Origin: Paraescarpia echinospica
Taxonomy: Eukaryota; Annelida; Polychaeta; Sabellida; Siboglinidae
Length of the DNA: 64,000 bases
Direction: 5' to 3'
Assembly: GCA_020002185.1 (NCBI GenBank)
Contig: CM034531.1
Location: forward strand, 79,356,052 to 79,420,051
Shown here: positions 1 to 11,450 of the stretch, piece after piece
Layout of the letters: every line of letters begins with the position of its first letter
Position numbering within the stretch: the stretch's first letter is position 1
Notes under the pieces: model-generated
The model's input: only the letters and a program-made list of their open reading frames with translations
Database searches by the model: none
What the model was told of the DNA's origin: nothing
Translations under genes and position numbers: made by a program

Positions 1-102
1 AGAATGAATACGTTGAAAGTATACTACTCGTCGAATAGCGTTTAGTGAGGCCGAAAGTCTCTTCGTAATTCGAATTTTTTTCGGCGGCGAAATGTTCCAA
101 AT

Positions 103-235
103 TTAACCAGATTTAATAAGATTTAACAAGATTGCCATCCAGAAAATTAACTCTAGATGGCAGGTGGACAAGGAAGCCTTTTGGTTTATCATGAGTCCAA
201 TACTTTTTATTTACGTGTATCCCGCCCTTTTAAGG
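103..235 (-). repeat. Dispersed repeat, inverted copy A
   Basis: The reverse complement of this stretch aligns with 5114-5241 over about 130 bases. Both contain the word GGCTTCCTTGTCCACCTGCC and end in a repeated TTAAATCTTGTTAAATCT-like string. Similarity is roughly 80 percent by eye. No coding potential is visible. The pair brackets about 4.9 kb, but I see no target duplication that would make them ends of one element. A dispersed repeat in two orientations is the simpler reading. Confidence 0.75.
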
Positions 236-1126
236 TGTGTCGATTTTAATTTTAAACATGATGTTAAAAAAAATGTCAACAAAACAGACTAATTCCACAG
301 AAGCTCCATTGCCTATACTTCGCAGGACGATCCTTTGATATGTTTGTTTCCCGTGGTGATTTCCACGCACCAAGCCACAATCCTGCTAATGAATGTGCTG
401 TAGATTAATTGTTTTTTGTTTCTGTGTAGAAGTAGTTGACTCTCTTTGCTCTCTTAAAATACAATTCAATAAAACGTTATTATCACTTGAAGGGAAAATT
501 GTATGCAGCGATCATTACAAAATACATAAAAACGTTTTCTAAAACATAATCATAATAACAAATTGCCTAATTGCCTAATATTCTAATTGTAGTCGTTGCA
601 TGACAGATACTACAACATGATAGTGGAATGCATATACACATATATTCAAAGTTTGGCTCAAGGAAACGTCACACAGATTTGTCATTAATAAGCCGAATAG
701 ACATAGGAACAAATACAACCGCTTCCTATTTGTTTTACTTGTGAGTTCTAAACAGTCTGGACGAAGACAAAAGGACGTATTCTTCGTGAAAATATGTGTC
801 TTATCGGCTAGAATGCGAGTGGCTTTTTGCAATACCTGTTTTTCATACAGAGCAGTGAGAGTGGATAGTTTCACACCGGTCATTTTACTACTGATATTTA
901 CCAGACATTGTATATATCGGTCAATGAATTAATTAATTAACTAACTTTGGTATTTTACCTGGTATGTCGGCACAAGTCAATTAAGTCAATTGTTTCAACA
1001 GTTTAGACAAATATACGTACTGTTTTGTTATCTTACTGTCTACACCCTTCACACTTCGTCATCGAAGAACCGGATTCGTGATGAGCTAAACTATTTATGG
1101 ATGCAGCTTTAAATCTATGTATGGAT

Positions 1127-1174
1127 ACAAAATGGGAGTGTGCGCGATGTAAAACCACAGGTTATTACATCGCG
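1127..1174 (+). pseudogene. Possible decayed CCHC zinc-knuckle fragment
   Basis: A short plus-strand frame contains CARCKTTGYYIAKC. This fits the retroelement Gag zinc-knuckle spacing CX2CX4HX4C except that Tyr replaces His. It is short and isolated, so chance is a serious alternative. A similar remnant lies on the other strand at about 2006-2050. Confidence 0.2.
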
Positions 1175-2005
1175 AAATGCATTCGTTTAAGGGATCTCAA
1201 GCCTATACACATACTCATGCTGACCAAACAGGGACGACATAGAGTGAATGCAATTGCCCAAATTTCAAAGATAGAGACGTAATACGCAAGGCAGTTTTGT
1301 GTTCTAATTATTACTGGTTTCTATCTATTCATTGACAATATATCAAACACAGTTATCATGATTGCATACTTTTCATTTATACTTATCATTTAATTTCTGC
1401 ATTCGTTAAATAAGATATGCTAAGCATGTCAAGGTAAAGCGAACGTAGCATGACAGTGGTGCCCTCTGGATAGTGATTCACCAGTAACAGCAAAAACGTA
1501 GTAATTCCAAATAACTAGATATGTATGTTTTGTAATGCATCGCCAATTTGTAGATCAGCAAACATTGTACAAGGTAGAAAATGAACATAGCAACACGAGC
1601 GTGTACCTCGGCACCTGGGATGCTGCCAGGCTGCTCCCAACGTCAGCGTATTAATATACTAAATACTACGGCGCCTCAATCCTTCAGTCTCCTCCTTCTC
1701 CTAAGATCATATTCTTTCTTTTGTACATTATATATGCTATGTTAATAACGTAATAAGAGGCAACCTCTTCCTAGTGTTTCACTTATTAATTAATATTATA
1801 ATGTTCTTAAGACAACAATGACCCTATGCCCGCCAAATTGTGTTTAGTAAGCCCGTAACCACGTTCGCAATTATTTGGAAGGTACGATTCCGGACCATGT
1901 TCAAATTGTAAACAAAACGTCCAGATTCAAAACTAGCTTTACTGGCAATGCGATCGTGTTGGACGGAGTTAACTGCAATACTCTTTGATGTTCTACGATG
2001 TCCCA

Positions 2006-2050
2006 TTTTCCCACATTCAACACAGCAGACGTCCTGATACAAATTACTAC
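2006..2050 (-). pseudogene. Possible decayed CCHC zinc-knuckle fragment
   Basis: The minus-strand frame reads CVECGKMGHRRTSK, matching CX2CX4HX4C except that the last Cys is replaced by Lys. The core CGKMGH is typical of Gag nucleocapsid knuckles. No adjacent protease or reverse transcriptase is recognisable, so any parent element is lost. Confidence 0.25.
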
Positions 2051-4181
2051 GCCAGTTAATTCTGGGTAGAGGGACGGACTGGCTCCCTTTAATATTATAC
2101 AACGGCTCTCGAAGACAACATGTTATGCGTTACCTGCAGCTGCTGATGATTGACCACGGCGACCACTGACAGTTCGACTTGCATAGCGGGAAGCAGGCCT
2201 GAATGACGGCGATACTCACCACGGTCACCAACAGTACAATCAACGCGCGCGACATCGTTCACTCCGGCAGAGAGATCTGCTGTGGGTCGTACGTCGCTAG
2301 CGTCTTCTATAGACTGATGTTGGGGTATTTTTGGTAGCAGAGGTAGGCAACACGCCCCTCGATCAATCACACACATGGGGAGTCAGCCTTAGGTAATTAA
2401 TGTAATATGGAACATTTTATAATCATCTCACGTAGATGCATATTCTATACGATGTACCAACGTCGTGCATGTGTTTGCATTCCTTCCCAAAAAATCGTAA
2501 TGAAACGTATATGGGCGTTGTGTTGAATTTGTTTAAATTGGTCAGATGCAAACAAAATAGTGTATTAATATATTACTTATGCTGATCATGTAGGCGATCC
2601 AGCAACACAACGTAGAACGCGGTGAGCACAACCAGACATTGTAGACAACTTGATCATCCACAGCATTCATCATATATATATATATATATATAATTTTATG
2701 ATTGTCGACATATTGTTTTGCCGCTCGCTGACCCCAGTACAAATAGTGTTGGTTGGGAGAGTAAGGCTGACGCTGCGCAACTCTCCAGTACACATGCATC
2801 TAGTCAGTATGCATCATATCTTGTCCTGTCATAACCAGAAGTCCAGTGGCCCTAGTGAAAGGACGACGCCGCAGGTGTGTGGATACATTGTACGTTTGAG
2901 ACGCGAATCTGGGGGATACCGTTTCAGTAAGATGCTACCCAGAGAAGTCGAGATGGTGTTCATTTGAACAGGTCTGCCAGGGAGTAAAATGTAAAGTGCT
3001 TTGAGCAGTCCAGAGGACTGCCTACCACGTTATGTGAGAACTTACCTTTTACTTTAAGATAATAAGCTCACCAATCTACCATTAAACAGAACCAGTTTTT
3101 TTAATTTAAGGATCTTTTTTTTAAATGCAAAAAAGCTGTCGCCGTATCACAGATGGACACTCTTTCAGTGAAACACTGGCGAAAGTGTCGCCACGGCGCG
3201 CCCTTGTGTTGGCAAGGTCACTGTTAATGAGTAATATCGATCATAAAGAACAAAATGTAGCTGAAGACCTTATAAGAATGTTAATAAAATTGTCAAAAAA
3301 AATGTCTGGATCTTCGCGGCTCCTAAATACAAGTACATAAATGGCGAAAGATGGCTGGAATTTTTAAACACAGTCCTCATTCGGCCAACCTACAAGTTGT
3401 TAGAGTTGTTGAATGAAAATACATCACTCGATGATCCTCCGACGCTAACGAAAATAGACATAGGAAGCTTCAAGAGCAGACGCAATGTCAACTGGAATGT
3501 AGATGGTTAGAGGCCAACTCCTCGCGTAAAAAAACTAAGCGGCTTTTTCAATCTATGTGGAACTACGAAACTATTAACTAATAGTACAATGATGTTTTTT
3601 TTATTTTACTCACAGCAAACGGACAGGCAAATCTATTAGCAGTGATAATACTAGGGAGATATCGCTGGAACAATCTTGGTCAGAATCCGTCTGAACCGTC
3701 TTGCGCAGCTACTCGTTGCTGCCAAATAGACTACCGGGTGTCCGTGAAGACGGTCCCTACCACCAGCGAAGTAAAAAAGAGGCTGTGGGATGGCGCTTGC
3801 TGTATTCAACATGACGCTGTAGTATGCGTGTCATTGTAATCACATGTAACTGTAGTAGGTTTAGTAGGCAGATCGATCTTAAACTAGTTGAGGTCGAAAC
3901 CATGGTGCTGTTAGAAACAGTGCATTTGTCCTGATGGCGCACCGAATACGGTATCGCTGCTTGACTTCCATTGAAGTATGTAGCCCCACGTCTTCTCTAA
4001 TGCACGCGACATTGTTCGTCTACAGTCCGCACAAGGACAACCGAAGCGATACACTTACTTACTGCATGAAAGCCATGTACTGAGCTGAAGATAACCGGTA
4101 GAACAGTACAAATTAGCAGTGAACCCGTTCACCTATCTTGGCAAAATTATATCCCCATTTTTGTTACTTCAACGATGAGGT

Positions 4182-4390
4182 TGTGGCGACTTGCCACATA
4201 GCAAATATTGGCGGTCTTAAGCGCGTGTGCGCATGACGTAGGTACGTCGCGTGTACGCGTGCACGTAAACAAGAACGTTACGTTTTAAAAGACTTCTAAC
4301 GGACGTTCGACTGCCGTCCTTCTAACTGATAAGTAGTTATTAAAACCTGTTCAATAAAGTTGTCATATTCACGAGTGGTGTTGTGCTACA
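4182..4390 (+). mobile_element. Solo LTR with 4-bp target duplication
   Basis: The 209-bp segment begins TGTGGCGACTTGCCACA and ends GTGTTGTGCTACA, so it has the TG...CA ends of a long terminal repeat. It is flanked directly by AGGT on both sides (4178-4181 and 4391-4394). A polyadenylation signal AATAAA lies at 4353-4358. No internal retroelement sequence adjoins it and no second copy of this LTR was seen in the window, so it looks like the product of LTR-LTR recombination. The 4-bp duplication is compatible with Ty3/Gypsy-type integration (inference). Confidence 0.75.
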
Positions 4391-4394
4391 AGGT

Positions 4395-5040
4395 AAAAGC
4401 GGGTGTGATCTTTGGAGGACGATGTGTATCAGAATGTGAATCTAGGGGAGTAAGCACGCAGTCAAATCAATCTTAATGCAAGCACTGTCTCTACGCGAGG
4501 GAATATTATACTATGCACCATTGCCAAGCCAATAAGCTTTATCACATCCAGTAGATATTTGGTGGGAGGACACTCTAAACCACTAATACCAGATACCCAG
4601 GTAATAACCAAGCATCCACTCTACGCATCCACACCGCGCTAAAACAGTCGAATTTGCGACGAACTGGCCCACGTAGTCAGCCTCCCTCCACAAAACCAAC
4701 TTCACCAAGAATGGGAAACACAAGAAACAAACATGCACAAGACCTTTCTTTCACGGTAGTTGTTGTCCCATCTGGTGCCGACATCTGGTGCACAAATGGT
4801 GCATCAAAGGCACACCAAGATGCTAGTGCGTCCACTACAAGAACATGTTACTTACAACTCTTCTCCCACCTGTTTCATTTCTTTCCATCAGTCGGAAACC
4901 GGAACATCCATCAGTCTTTTGTGCCATTCCTGTAACTACATTACAAAAGAAAGATATCGTATTCGCTTCGCACAAAAACAATCCGTTGATCAAAACCATC
5001 AAATAACAACTGTAAAACAAACGAAAGAAATTCCGTAATC
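4395..5040. other. Non-coding stretch, nothing recognised
   Basis: Overlapping short open frames lie on both strands. None has recognisable protein similarity or exon boundaries. Confidence 0.5.
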
Positions 5041-5440
5041 AGTTAATGGTTGACTTCCGTTGAATCCGATTCACACTTCGCGTTCCGCTTATGATGTATG
5101 ACACATATCTCAGAAGGGCGGGATACAAGTAAATAAAATGGTTGGACTCTCGATAAGCCAAAGGGCTTCCTTGTCCACCTGCCATCTCGAGTTAATTATC
5201 TCGGTGGTAATCTGGTTAAATCTTGTTAAATCTTGTTAACGTGTTTTGCACAGTTTCGTTGGTAGAACGCCTAGCGTTGCCATCTAGCGATAGTTTGTCT
5301 GATGAAGATAGCTGAAAGCAGTCAGTCAAGCTACACCTAAAACAAAGAAAGAGACATATTTACTGTAGTATACAAGAAAAGATACACTATATGTAATTAA
5401 AGTAGTGTTTATGTGATACCCGTCCGCGGCTACAATGATG
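5041..5440 (+). repeat. Dispersed repeat, most complete copy
   Basis: Parts of this sequence recur at 15741-15956 continuing at 19656-19690 (same order), at 103-235 (inverted) and at about 41862-41960. Shared words include CCGATTCACACTTCGCG, ATATCTCAGAAGGGCG and the terminal TAATTAAAGTAGTGTTTATG. The last of these is the uninterrupted version of the site that a pogo-like transposon occupies at 15957-19653. No protein is encoded. Confidence 0.8.
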
Positions 5441-6589
5441 TATGTTTTACAACAGTTGAAGGCCAAATAGTATTTATTAACAAGGAGGACATCTTCAGAT
5501 CGAAGCTCTGGTTCGGTATTCTGGATAAGCCCCAGTCTTTGTTCAAGCAAACACCCTAACGATTCATGTCATTCTCTTTTGGATTTCCAATTAACCAGAA
5601 ATAAAGATATCTTTGTCTAGTGTCAATATTTGCAGTGGATCGACAAACAAACATGATAATCTTTTGATAAGAATTAAACGAACATATTTGTTCTAGCTTA
5701 CAGACAACGTCATCCTAATATCAGCTTCCTTTAATTTGTAGAGTTTCTTCAACACTAGGAACCAGAACCATTTATTTTCTTCTGACCACCTCATTGAGCA
5801 TGTCCCCTGCAACTCCAACGTTTGTTCTTTAAAATAATAGGGCATATAACTAAATTTCGACTGCGTCATCCGGATGGAGTTACCCAATCAACTCATGCAA
5901 AACTAGAACCATCAGTGTGTAGTATCAGTCAACTCCTTCATGTGCGTTTGTTGGTGGTGCAAGTCCATATTCCAACATGCACATTAACAGTAGTTCAAGC
6001 ATGTCCTGAATATATTCCGTTCTGCAAATGTCGACGTCTTTCTGGTCCACTGCTCTCATGTAGTTTCTTGTCGAAATACTTCAGGCGTCGAATATAATAC
6101 CACAAACCTTCCATGTGGTACGTTTTCGTTTTTGCTAGGACGAATTCGATGGCTGTTCCAGATTGACGCAAAGCGGTCCAAGTCATTCTGAAAGCAACCA
6201 TTATTTTTGTAAGAATTACACAAGATGAACCATCTTTATTGTTACTGATGCCTGACATGTCCACAAAATACAGAACATGTCTATCCCTTGTGTGTGACAT
6301 TTATTTTGGCTTCCAAAAATTATCCCGAGAACGGTCAGTGACGACAATGGCGGAAGCACGTTAACGTCATGTTATTGTTGACGTCCAACTACACGGCATT
6401 AGTGAATGTCTGTATAATTTGCAAAGCACAATGTTGCCCGCACACCCTAGTAGTATCATTACCAATGCATTCATTCCCGTCACATAGGTCTTAATCACAT
6501 TCAACAGTAATTTGGGATGTGGATATTCCAATTTTAGTTATTTTTACAGATCACAGAAATGAAATTATCAAATGTTATCATATCACACG
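5441..6589. other. Non-coding stretch, unrecognised minus-strand frames
   Basis: Minus-strand frames of 64 and 101 codons lie just 3' of the integrase-core pseudogene. They may be its decayed C-terminal part or unrelated sequence, but I cannot match them to any family. Confidence 0.4.
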
Positions 6590-7345
6590 TTACAGGAAGC
6601 AACCAACTCTCAGTGACTTTGACTCCATGCCACGATAACTTGTGGTACATCCCATACATTGGCGAAGCAGGAAACTGTCCCATCCAGATAAGAATGTCTG
6701 CATTCGTGCTACGTGACCATTTTCAGTTTCCATGTCTCCACGCACTAGTTGCAGGCAACTAGCAAGCTCGCCTACAGCATCTATATAGTAGTCACCAATC
6801 ACCTTGGGATTGCTATGTCTATGAAACATCTTCAGCCATATTATATACTTGGAAAATCCATCAATGCGTCCGTTGGTACACAAGCCGAATGGCTTTAGTT
6901 TATTGTATGAATCCACGTGCCAGAGATAAATGGACCCTTTGACAAAATACTGTCTCCTTTTTAGTCGATCCTTTTTCCTGAGTTCAATAACTTCAGGGTC
7001 AAGAACTTACATCAATGTGTACACCACCTTCCTTGATGCAAGCATCCCTGCTTGCCGGCACTTGAGTTGCATCCACCGGTAGCCATGCTGGTTCCCGGAA
7101 CTACGGATTTGAATAGACCTAGTTCCAATATGTCAGTGTAATGTCTCCGTCGAAACAGATTTTGCCGACTCAGCGAGCGCTTAAGAGTCTAATCACTATG
7201 CGGTGGTTGATGGCCAGAGCACCGAAAATGTCCATGTAACTTAACCCGGTGTGGAAGTACAGAGCACCCGCAACGTCACGATCCACGGCTTCCAACAACA
7301 GTTCTGATAGATCCCCCGCTACCCGCAAGTGTACGGTTGATATAA
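6590..7345 (-). pseudogene. Integrase-core-domain protein, degraded
   Basis: Translated on the minus strand with frame changes, this resembles the metazoan proteins that carry a DDE-type integrase core after a helical N-terminal region. Visible pieces in order are YMDIFGALAINHRIVI (about 7235), HGYRWMQLKCRQAG (about 7090-7050), LWHVDSYNKLKPFGL (about 6925-6880), IDGFSKYIIWL, then VRGDMETENGHV (about 6740-6705). The Asp of HVDSY, the Asp of RGDMETEN and the RGD-x-GTEN-like block are family hallmarks. An in-frame stop interrupts the linker near 7010, and the end of the core around 6600-6690 is scrambled. It is joined directly to the truncated integrase of the retroelement at 7469. Whether the family is a domesticated host gene or a transposon cannot be told here. 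Confidence 0.65.
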
Positions 7346-7468
7346 TTAAATGGCGGCCGTATATTCCTTGCTCCGCATTTGATTGCTGAAAAAGCGTTCC
7401 ATTTCCGGTTCTCCAATTACGAGATACTATCTCTTAATTACGAGATAGGCAAATTTATTCTTGAGGCA

Positions 7469-8233
7469 CTAACAGGCTTCCGTCCGAATGCGAGGATTTA
7501 ATCGGGCAGTTGCAACAGCAAGAGTTAGCATTGTCACTGCGTCACCCATAAGGTCTTTACGCAACAAATCATCCTCAAGCTCACGAACTGCCTTTTCCGC
7601 CACAGGATTCTTGTTCTTGTTCTTCACACGGCCTATGTCGATGTCTATACTATGATGACGGAGAAGCTTGTCATCGACCATGCCTTTGAAGCCAGGCGCA
7701 GGGTATGTGCGTATGGGCAATCGAGAGGTAGCAGATCTACACACAGGCGTATCAAACGGCTTCGTATAGTATCGCGGAAACATGTAGTTGTGTATGACGT
7801 TGCACATTCCCTGACAACAAATATCAACTGTCGTGCTCGCTTTATGATGTGTGCTGCAAATGTCACACCAACAGCATCGAGAGTATCACATGTTGACTGT
7901 CCAACGACATTGTGTGGGGCATTCCGTAGCGAAGTGCAATGGTGACACTTCGTAAATGGCCTTGTCCATGTCGAGTGCATAGAAGAAGCGACGCACGACA
8001 CGCATGAGTTGGTGTGATGTAGTGATCCAGCTGGATATGCAACGCCGTCAACATGCCATGCAGGACTTGGCGGGGCATTCGCGGGTAGTAGGAAGAGGCG
8101 AATCTCGATTTTCTCCCAAGAAACCGTCTCTGGAAACAGTTGCGACATTGAGGTTGCGCTTTTCGTCCCTGATATTGATCAGTTTTTTCGACGGACGAGT
8201 CCTCTGTACCAAGTGAGCGTGAGTACGTCTCAA
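7469..8233 (-). pseudogene. Integrase part of Ty3/Gypsy-like element, broken
   Basis: Three overlapping minus-strand frames cover the zinc-binding N-terminus (about 8233-8048, with a spacer between His-rich and CHHC-like residues), the core, and a C-terminal block with the run KNKNPVAEKAVRELED followed by LTLAVATARLNPRIRT. These blocks are recognisable as one metazoan Ty3/Gypsy integrase type. Frameshifts near 8050, 7860 and 7800 separate the pieces. The protein stops abruptly after the RLNPRIRT block, where the integrase-core pseudogene sequence follows. Confidence 0.7.
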
Positions 8234-8627
8234 ATCATGGCACTCACTTTGGATTTATGCCCAAGCTGTTCTGCTGGTGAAAAGGACTTTGGTATTGTCA
8301 TTGATGACATCTTGAGTAGACACTCTTTGAACTATACAGTCTTCCATTGTTTCGTAAATGAACAGATCTGGCGTATGGGGTAGTCACACGTTGCTGCATT
8401 ACTGCTTGCGAAATCAGGTGGAACATTGGCCGAGCCTGCTAGATGTCACACCGAAGTTTAATAATGGCTGACACAAGATAGGTACGTTGACACATGTGCG
8501 CTGGCTAAGAATTGTCCACGACATAGCTTCTCAAAGGTTTGTACACACGGCTTGCTGTCAGTCAGGATGCGCACCTTATGCCTAGACTAAATGAAATGCT
8601 TCGTTGCGACAGCAATGGAAAGAGCAC

Positions 8628-9116
8628 CTACTTCCACGAAGTTTCGCACTGACAAAAACCCGCGTTGAGTGGTTTTCCTCCCCGCGTTACGTACAAGGTA
8701 ACTCCAATGCCATGAGACTTCACCGCACCATCAGTGACAATCCATAGTTGGTCATCAGGTCGTGGCAGGACCACTGTGCGACTAGACGACAATTTGGTCT
8801 GGGCGTGCTTGAATGCTTCGTGTAGTTCGTCTGACCATTCAATGTGAATTTGAGATTCGCGTCCAGCGACGACATCTTCGAGACGTGACATAATGTGGGA
8901 GCATCCAGGAGTTACTCTTGAAAACACTTTGTATGCTCCAAGAAAGGACTTAATTCCCCGTACCTTGGTCGGAGGTGAACATGTTGAGAGTGTAGAGATG
9001 CGGTGAGGGCAATCTGTAATCGTGCCTAGGCACCAGGTCCATCCCATTATCGTGGCAGTTCTTGGACAGATGACTGTTTTGGATGCTGACAGGCTCAGGG
9101 CACACTTATCTAGCGC
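8628..9116 (-). pseudogene. RT C-terminus and RNase H of Ty3/Gypsy-like element
   Basis: The frame 9047-8628 contains the RT thumb/connection block ending in SFLGAYKVFSRV. It then has the RNase H start with the motif LWIVTDGAVKSHGIG, in which Asp of TDG is the expected first catalytic residue. The frame is lost soon after the AGFCQCE segment near 8640. It is continuous in order with the RT fragment at 9117-9335 but in another frame. Confidence 0.75.
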
Positions 9117-9750
9117 CTAAAGGACCCTTTCCCAGTTGTGAAGAAGCTCTAGAGGTGTGTCACCGCCGCAGTATATAGCATCTGCAATCTTTGCAACAAT
9201 GCCTTCTTCGAGTACGTCACCCAGCACGCGGCACATGATCTTTTCGTGGGCAGTTTCTGATCCTGGCTTGATAATGTCAGATCGTGCATATACATGGACT
9301 TCACGAAACGGCGTCGCAACACCACAGTATTTCATGGATTGTTTGCGTTTGTAAGATCCGTTGCAACAATTTACTTCTATTTAGCAATGTTGTGAAGCGT
9401 AGAATCTACGTCAGGAAGAAGGGATGGTTGTGGCTTGCTGTGACCAATCTGAAACCGCTTTTCTTGACCAGGAAGGACGGATTCAAATTTTCAACCGTGG
9501 TGCCAGCATCTTCTGGTTTGACGAATATACCTTTTCTTTCAAGATCATTGAATTTCTGTTGAAATTCGTGTAGTTTGTTCCATGAGTATTGTGGATCACG
9601 ACCTTTGCGTTGAGGAGGTTGGACAGAACCCATATAGACAACAGCTTGGAATGGTCCTGCGGCATCATTGTAGCCTTTGAAAGATGGATTGAAGACGTTG
9701 TCATATTCCTCCAATAGGGACCGGAACTTTCCCCTAACAGTGTCTCCCAA
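9117..9750 (-). pseudogene. Reverse transcriptase of Ty3/Gypsy-like element, broken
   Basis: Two minus-strand frames (9750-9406 and 9335-9117) give the N-terminal RT fingers, with an LNPSFLVKKSGFRLVTA block, and a palm piece with [16 protein letters not shown]. Sequence between about 9400 and 9335 is missing or out of frame. At the position where this family is expected to carry the paired catalytic aspartates before LY-x-GG, the sequence reads DA rather than DD. I infer an inactive enzyme, though the family comparison is from memory. Confidence 0.7.
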
Positions 9751-9918
9751 AACACTGTCAGGATCAACGCGAACACTCGCAGAGTGGAAGGATGTCGTTG
9801 GTGGTGCGCTCTGAGAATCAATGTTGTCACTGTTGTTCTCCGACTCGTTTCCCGTGAAGGAAGCAACAGTAACAGGGCGTATCTGACAGAACTGCTCATT
9901 CTTCTTCAGAACCCTCGG

Positions 9919-10353
9919 TTAACTGGTCAGGTTTTCGATGCGGATCTTCCCAGCTTCGAGATTATACCAGGGTGGCCCAATCCGTGATGACTTCTCATGT
10001 TTCAAGTTAGTAGCATCGACACGTGGTTCCAATGCGAACGACTCGTCGAGGGATGACATTTCATTGGGCACAGATACTTCGACATATTCGCCAGGCCAGA
10101 TCTTCGTTCTCTTAGCAGGTGCCCTAAGTACACACGCACGTCGGACGATGGAATGGCTCGGCACATTGTAATCCGAACCGCACGGGTAAACGGTGCCATT
10201 ACCTAGGAGCTTGGAGTTGGCGGGACGCATTGTCAGGTCGTTCTTCTCCATGAAGAGTGTGCCTCCTAATATATGAGTCAAATAAGAGATAATAGGAATA
10301 TGAAAATGTGACCCTGTACATGTAGCGCCCTCCAACGGCTTACCAGTACACAA
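9919..10353 (-). pseudogene. Retroelement region upstream of RT
   Basis: A 144-codon minus-strand frame contains RRACVLRAPAKRTKIWPGEY, a segment typical of the stretch between protease and RT in this type of metazoan Ty3/Gypsy polyprotein. No protease D-S/T-G motif could be recognised. It lies in a different frame from the downstream RT. Confidence 0.5.
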
Positions 10354-10800
10354 GCGAAGTCAAATTGCGACGCGCCAAGGAAGATAGTGGTTTGCTGCCT
10401 GGGGATGTAACAATTCCCGGGAAAAACGCCCCAATATGTATTCCCGAAGGATGAAGAACGATACATAAATGTTTCCGATTTGTAGTAAACTTGGTTGGCA
10501 TGTTAATACTATGTGTAAACGCCTTAAGCTTGAGAACCAACACAATACCGCATTGTCACGAAATTTCGCGATGTACGAACTTGGGACACTTGAAAATAAA
10601 AAACAAATGAAAGGATTTGTTTTGTGTGTTCGATCACTGGTCATTGTGTGCGGAGTTTCTGTACATTCCCATTATCCACAGATCTATACTAGTATGCCTA
10701 AACTATTGCCTATACTAGTATGCTTAAATTTATAACTACACATGTTAATTTTAAGCTGTAACTTGGGTGCTACATTGAACTTGAAATGTCCCTATTATAA
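10354..10800. other. Non-coding stretch, nothing recognised
   Basis: Several overlapping minus-strand frames of about 60-94 codons occur without recognisable similarity. It could hold the 5' LTR of the retroelement, but I find no TG...CA bounded repeat. Confidence 0.4.
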
Positions 10801-11417
10801 TTTTCAGGTAACAATTTTAATTTTAAATTATATGAAATTCCAGGGACATTGCTTTAGCTTAGGAACATTAAAGTAATTATGAAAATGTTGTCATGCCACG
10901 AATGTAAGTAATGATATGAAATATTATTCGCCTTTTGTCACGATACCAAACTAAAATTTACTCTCTGGTGAAATAATACTTGCTTCACTTTCAGTTATGT
11001 ACATAATATTTACATGCATAGTTTCTACGAATATGTAACGTACTACACCTAACATAACGATACCAAATTTAGCTACACAGCCTAGTAATTAGTAGATATA
11101 TAACCGATTGTGTTTTAGGAAGACGGTTAAGAAAAGTGAGGGGGTAATGTTAGAGTTTTTCGTTATGTATGCAAGATAGTTTTTTGACAAACTAATGTTG
11201 TTTTATTTGGAAATTAACTGGGACTGATGTGAGATAAAGAAAATGATAGTCATGCGCCACATGTATATGTAATGCACTGAACTATTGTACAACTTCGGTC
11301 ACTAAACCAAATTAAAATGTTAACATATCTGAACCTATTTTATGCTTTACGTTCATGTAGGTCAGCAATATTGACATCTACATTGACTACAAATATATAT
11401 ATATATTATATATATAT

Positions 11418-11450
<33 letters not shown>

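Larger units (their letters stand above)
236..4177. other. Non-coding stretch, no convincing gene
   Basis: Only short open frames occur (under about 110 codons) and none resembles a known protein along its length. Two frames contain CCHC-like remnants (listed separately). A short (AT)n tract lies at about 2671-2692. I see no splice-bounded exon. Confidence 0.6.
7469..10353 (-). mobile_element. Ty3/Gypsy-like retroelement remnant
   Basis: On the minus strand, from high to low coordinates, come a protease-to-RT spacer, reverse transcriptase, RNase H and integrase. This order (RT-RH-IN) is that of Ty3/Gypsy elements. Frames change repeatedly and stops are common, so no polyprotein can be made. 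No LTR was found on either side. The 3' end breaks off inside the integrase at about 7475, and the 5' end fades near 10353. It is an old, truncated insertion. Confidence 0.8.
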
